15,920 nucleotides of DNA, from the NCBI GenBank assembly GCA_017515355.1, contig JAFWGD010000256.1, positions 1 through 15,920 on the forward strand. Reading direction: 5' to 3'. A model generated the notes under the pieces. The model had not been told where the DNA came from, made no database searches, and saw nothing but the letters and a program-made list of their open reading frames with translations. Of this stretch, positions 13,527 through 15,920 are shown in pieces. Numbering within the stretch: the first letter of the stretch is position 1; each line of letters starts with the position of its first letter. The stretch comes from Coriobacteriales bacterium. Its GTDB lineage: Bacteria; Actinomycetota; Coriobacteriia; Coriobacteriales; CADBOM01. Made by a program: the position numbers and the translations under genes.

Positions 13527-13982
13527 ATGGCTCTGTTCAGGAAGAGGCAGCCGGCATCGCAGGCAAAGCAGGCATCCGAGGCCGATGTCAGGCAGCGCAG
13601 CAAGAGCGCGATCGCCGAGATCCGCGCGTTCGATGAGGGCTTCTCCGCAAACGCCTTCTACAGGGAGGTCGAGGAGAAGGCCGAGCACATCATGCTCTCT
13701 CGCGAGACCGAGGACATCAACGAGGTCGCTACGTGCGACTTGACGCCGGTGCTGGGCAAATACGGTGTCATCGTCGACTTCAACGTTATGGAGAGCACCC
13801 TTACGGGTTTCTATGTCAAGGATGGTATGCAGCACGCGCAGGTCGTCGTCGAGGCGCTCATAGCCATCAGGCGCATCAAGAGGCCCGACTCCAAGAAGAT
13901 CAAGATGATCCTGCACATGGCCAAGCCTGCAAATCCAAGCCCTGACGACGAATGGAAGATCGCCGGTCTGGCGATGAAATAG
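13527..13982 (+). CDS. small soluble protein of unknown function
   Basis: I do not recognise this 151-residue protein with certainty. It starts MALFRKRQPASQ, a basic, low-complexity N-terminus, followed from about residue 30 by a mixed helix-strand domain with EVATCDLTPVLGKYG and MESTLTGFYVKDG, and ends in a short positively charged strand region. The pattern (helix with AFDEGF, then alternating strands) faintly recalls NTF2-like or Tim44-like folds, which I give only as a possibility. There is no signal peptide or membrane segment. Start at 13527 is chosen because AGGGGAGGG is just upstream; longer starts at 13512 or 13473 would overlap the candidate promoter. It stands alone, divergent from the lipoprotein operon and 230 bases before the second molybdopterin enzyme. 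Confidence 0.75.
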   Translation: MALFRKRQPASQAKQASEADVRQRSKSAIAEIRAFDEGFSANAFYREVEEKAEHIMLSRETEDINEVATCDLTPVLGKYGVIVDFNVMESTLTGFYVKDGMQHAQVVVEALIAIRRIKRPDSKKIKMILHMAKPANPSPDDEWKIAGLAMK

Positions 13983-14020
13983 CGGCTTTCGCCCCAATCT
14001 GGGCAAATCGTACCCATAAC

Positions 14021-14042
14021 GGCTCCTTCGCCTCGGGGAGCC
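14021..14042 (+). terminator. weak hairpin after the small soluble protein gene
   Basis: GGCTCC (14021-14026) and GGAGCC (14037-14042) form a 6-bp stem with a 10-base loop, 38 bases after the stop codon. There is no T run, so it is a doubtful terminator. Confidence 0.3.
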
Positions 14043-14143
14043 AAAGGTTCGCGCGCAAAAGTATTCGAATAATAGGACAATCCGATTTCAATATGTCGCT
14101 GTTTTTTTCGGCATTTGGGATAAACTGTAAGCAGGGTTTCTAG

Positions 14144-14184
14144 GCATGCAATGCATGCAAGGCAAGGAAGCATGCGCTGCATGC
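14144..14184. promoter_or_regulatory. two GCATGC-NNN-GCATGC dyads, probable operator pair
   Basis: GCATGCAATGCATGC (14144-14158) and GCATGCGCTGCATGC (14170-14184) are near-identical perfect dyads whose starts are 26 bases apart. They lie 29-69 bases before the start of the second molybdopterin enzyme and just downstream of a possible -10 element TAAACT (14121-14126). Such symmetric, repeated sites usually bind a dimeric regulator; as RNA each could also form a small hairpin. Confidence 0.65.
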
Positions 14185-14212
14185 ACATCATGGAAGGAAG
14201 GTGAAATAAGGT

Positions 14213-15920
14213 ATGACTATGTCCAGCGAATGGAAGACAGAGTTGGAGGACGGCTCTGTTGTAGTCAGAACTTGCGGCTGGTCGCCCCCAGGAGACCATC
14301 CGGTAGGATGCGGAATGAAGCTGACCATCAAGGATGGCAAGCTCATCCATGTCGAAGGCGACGAGGAGCACTCGATCACGGGCGGAAGGCTCTGCCCGAG
14401 GTGCCTGGCCCTCAAGGATGTCGTCTATCATCCCGACAGGGTCCTCTATCCCATGAAGCGCGATCCCAAGGACCGCGGTAAGGACAAGTGGGAGAAGATC
14501 ACTTGGGACGAGGCCTATGACATGATCGTCGAGAAGGTCACCGACATCAAGGCGAAGTTCGGCGCAGAGTCGATCGTCGTCTACGGTGGAACCGGACGCG
14601 AGGCCTGCCTCTACTACTATCCGCTCGCATTCGCAGTGCTCCAGACCCCGAACTGCTGCTACACGCAGTCCGGCTGGTCGTGCTACGGCCCGCGCTGCTC
14701 CGTCTCCGAGTTCATCTTCGGCGCTGGCTATCCCGAGATCGACTATGCGGGATTCTTCGCTGACAGGTTCGACAACCCGGACTTCGAGCTTCCCAAGATC
14801 GTGGTCTGCTGGGGCAAGCACCCGCTGCAGTCCAACGGCGACGGAATCTTCGGCCATGCTCTCGTCGATATGATGAAGCTCGGCACGAAGATCATCATGG
14901 TCGACCCGCGCATCACCTGGCTCGGCTCCCGTGACGGCAACATGACCGTCCAGATCAAGCCTGGAACCGACGCAGCCCTCGCGCTCGCAGTCGTCAACAT
15001 CATGATCCAGGAGGGCACCTACGACCACGAGTTCGTGGACTACTGGTGCTATGGATTCGAAGAGCTCAAGGCCCGCGCCGCGGAGTACACCGTGGAGAAG
15101 GTTTCCGAGATCACCTGGGTCCCCGAAGAGGAGATTCTCGAGTTCGCGCACATCCTCGGCGATCCTGCGAACCGCCCGGCATCCATCGCTTGGGGCCTCG
15201 CAGTCGACCAGAACTCCAACGGCGTTCAGGTTGCGCAGCTCATCATCATCATCCAGGCACTCATGGGCGTCATCGACGTTCCTGGCGGCCTGACGATCGG
15301 CCCGACCAAGTCGATGCTCGGCAGCTGGCGTATGGACGGCATCGAGGAGCTTGCAGCCAATGGCCTTTGGGATAAGCGCATCGGTTCCCACAAGTGGCTC
15401 GGCCTCGCCGCCGGCATGGCCACCACCTCCCCGGACGAGACGCTCGTCACCGCGGAGACCGGAGAGCCCTACGAGCTCCATATGGCATGGTTCAACTCGA
15501 CCAACTTCCTCGCTCCGACCTGCTCGTCGCAGCCTCAGCGTTGGTACAAGGCTCTGCTCAAGATGGACTTCAACGTCGTTCAGGATCTCTTCATGACCCC
15601 GACCGCGATGGGTCTCGCAGACCTCTTCCTCCCGCTGCCCACGTTCGCGGAACACGACGGAATCGTCCTTCCGCACTATGGCCGCAACACCGTCTTCATG
15701 GGCGCCATGAACGAGGCATTCCGCGTTGGAGACACCCGCTCCGACATCGAGGTCCTCATCGAGCTCGGCAAGAGGCTCAACCCCAAGGCCTGGCAGTTCG
15801 ATGACGTCGAGGACTTCTTCACCAAGCAGTGCGAGGAGCTCGGCTTCACGTTCGACGAGCTCAGGCATATGGGCCTCTATCAGCCTGGCTACACCTACAG
15901 GAAGTACGAGAAGGGCCTGC
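14213..15920 (+). CDS. second molybdopterin oxidoreductase catalytic subunit, DMSO reductase family (3' truncated by window)
   Basis: At least 569 residues of a bis-MGD enzyme; the frame is open to the window edge. It shares landmarks with the 798-residue enzyme: KVEGD-type VEGDEEHS, GGRLCPRC (Cys61, 64), YPMKR, DKWEKITWDEAYDMI, SGWSCYGPR (Cys157 likely metal ligand), VVCWGKHPL, MVDPRITW, IKPGTDAALAL and WGLAVDQ. The N-terminal cluster site reads TCGWSPPGDHPVGCGM: Cys21, then Cys33, with His29 where the second cluster cysteine normally stands. There is no Tat signal, so it is cytoplasmic. ATG at 14213 has GGAAGG about 11 bases upstream; ATG at 14219 with ATAAGG at 8 bases is equally good. It resembles soluble dehydroxylase-type enzymes of Eggerthellaceae, often mislabelled acetylene hydratase. 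A small ferredoxin gene probably follows beyond the edge. Confidence 0.92.
   Translation, partial: MTMSSEWKTELEDGSVVVRTCGWSPPGDHPVGCGMKLTIKDGKLIHVEGDEEHSITGGRLCPRCLALKDVVYHPDRVLYPMKRDPKDRGKDKWEKITWDEAYDMIVEKVTDIKAKFGAESIVVYGGTGREACLYYYPLAFAVLQTPNCCYTQSGWSCYGPRCSVSEFIFGAGYPEIDYAGFFADRFDNPDFELPKIVVCWGKHPLQSNGDGIFGHALVDMMKLGTKIIMVDPRITWLGSRDGNMTVQIKPGTDAALALAVVNIMIQEGTYDHEFVDYWCYGFEELKARAAEYTVEKVSEITWVPEEEILEFAHILGDPANRPASIAWGLAVDQNSNGVQVAQLIIIIQALMGVIDVPGGLTIGPTKSMLGSWRMDGIEELAANGLWDKRIGSHKWLGLAAGMATTSPDETLVTAETGEPYELHMAWFNSTNFLAPTCSSQPQRWYKALLKMDFNVVQDLFMTPTAMGLADLFLPLPTFAEHDGIVLPHYGRNTVFMGAMNEAFRVGDTRSDIEVLIELGKRLNPKAWQFDDVEDFFTKQCEELGFTFDELRHMGLYQPGYTYRKYEKGL

Noticed and set aside
14144..14184. 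A CRISPR array or start of one
   Set aside because: Only two short symmetric units with 11 bases between them; no long repeats, spacers or cas genes.
13811..15868. A 685-codon open frame on the minus strand across the second molybdopterin enzyme
   Set aside because: The plus strand encodes an unmistakable DMSO-reductase-family protein; the minus frame has shadow-type composition.

Overview
The window looks like chromosome of an anaerobic actinobacterium of the class Coriobacteriia, most likely family Eggerthellaceae (the Eggerthella/Gordonibacter/Adlercreutzia/Slackia group). This is inferred from the high-GC coding sequence, strong Shine-Dalgarno sites before almost every gene, and the gene mix: cytoplasmic molybdopterin oxidoreductases with small 4Fe-4S partners, a tungsten/molybdenum aldehyde oxidoreductase and an oxalate/formate-type MFS transporter. 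The genus cannot be fixed by eye.

Layout. The left third (1-3181) is mostly housekeeping: a 5S rRNA gene, a NifU C-terminal-type Fe-S protein with a textbook terminator, a small DUF1858-like protein on the minus strand, then a tight plus-strand run of a cysteine-rich small protein, a zinc-ribbon protein with a very acidic 14-residue repeat, and lgt (prolipoprotein diacylglyceryl transferase). The rest (3182-15920) is redox and accessory metabolism: an OFA-type MFS transporter (+), an unrecognised 158-aa protein (-) diverging from a ferredoxin/AOR pair (+), then, convergent with that pair, a five-gene minus-strand run read from high to low coordinates (lipoprotein, SDR dehydrogenase, DMSO-reductase-family catalytic subunit, two-cluster ferredoxin, 79-aa CxxC protein). 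Finally a small unrecognised protein (+) and a second DMSO-reductase-family catalytic subunit (+) that runs off the right edge.

How they may work together. The ferredoxin with sixteen cluster cysteines plus AOR is a two-gene module resembling AorA-AorB or YdhY-YdhV, without a flavin subunit. The five-gene minus run resembles the soluble dehydroxylase-type modules known from gut Eggerthellaceae: catalytic subunit without a Tat signal, a small dicluster ferredoxin, and here an SDR and a lipoprotein as probable co-transcribed partners. Both catalytic subunits lack the regular CxxCxxxC N-terminal cluster motif and share an S-C-x-x-P-R motif where the molybdenum ligand is expected. Substrates are not readable from sequence; reduction or dehydroxylation of plant- or host-derived small molecules is the best-supported guess. 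Intergenic DNA holds several clear hairpins, a palindromic two-way promoter and a striking pair of GCATGC-NNN-GCATGC dyads before the second catalytic subunit. All gaps between genes are shorter than 300 bases. I saw no CRISPR array, insertion sequence, tRNA or phage gene.
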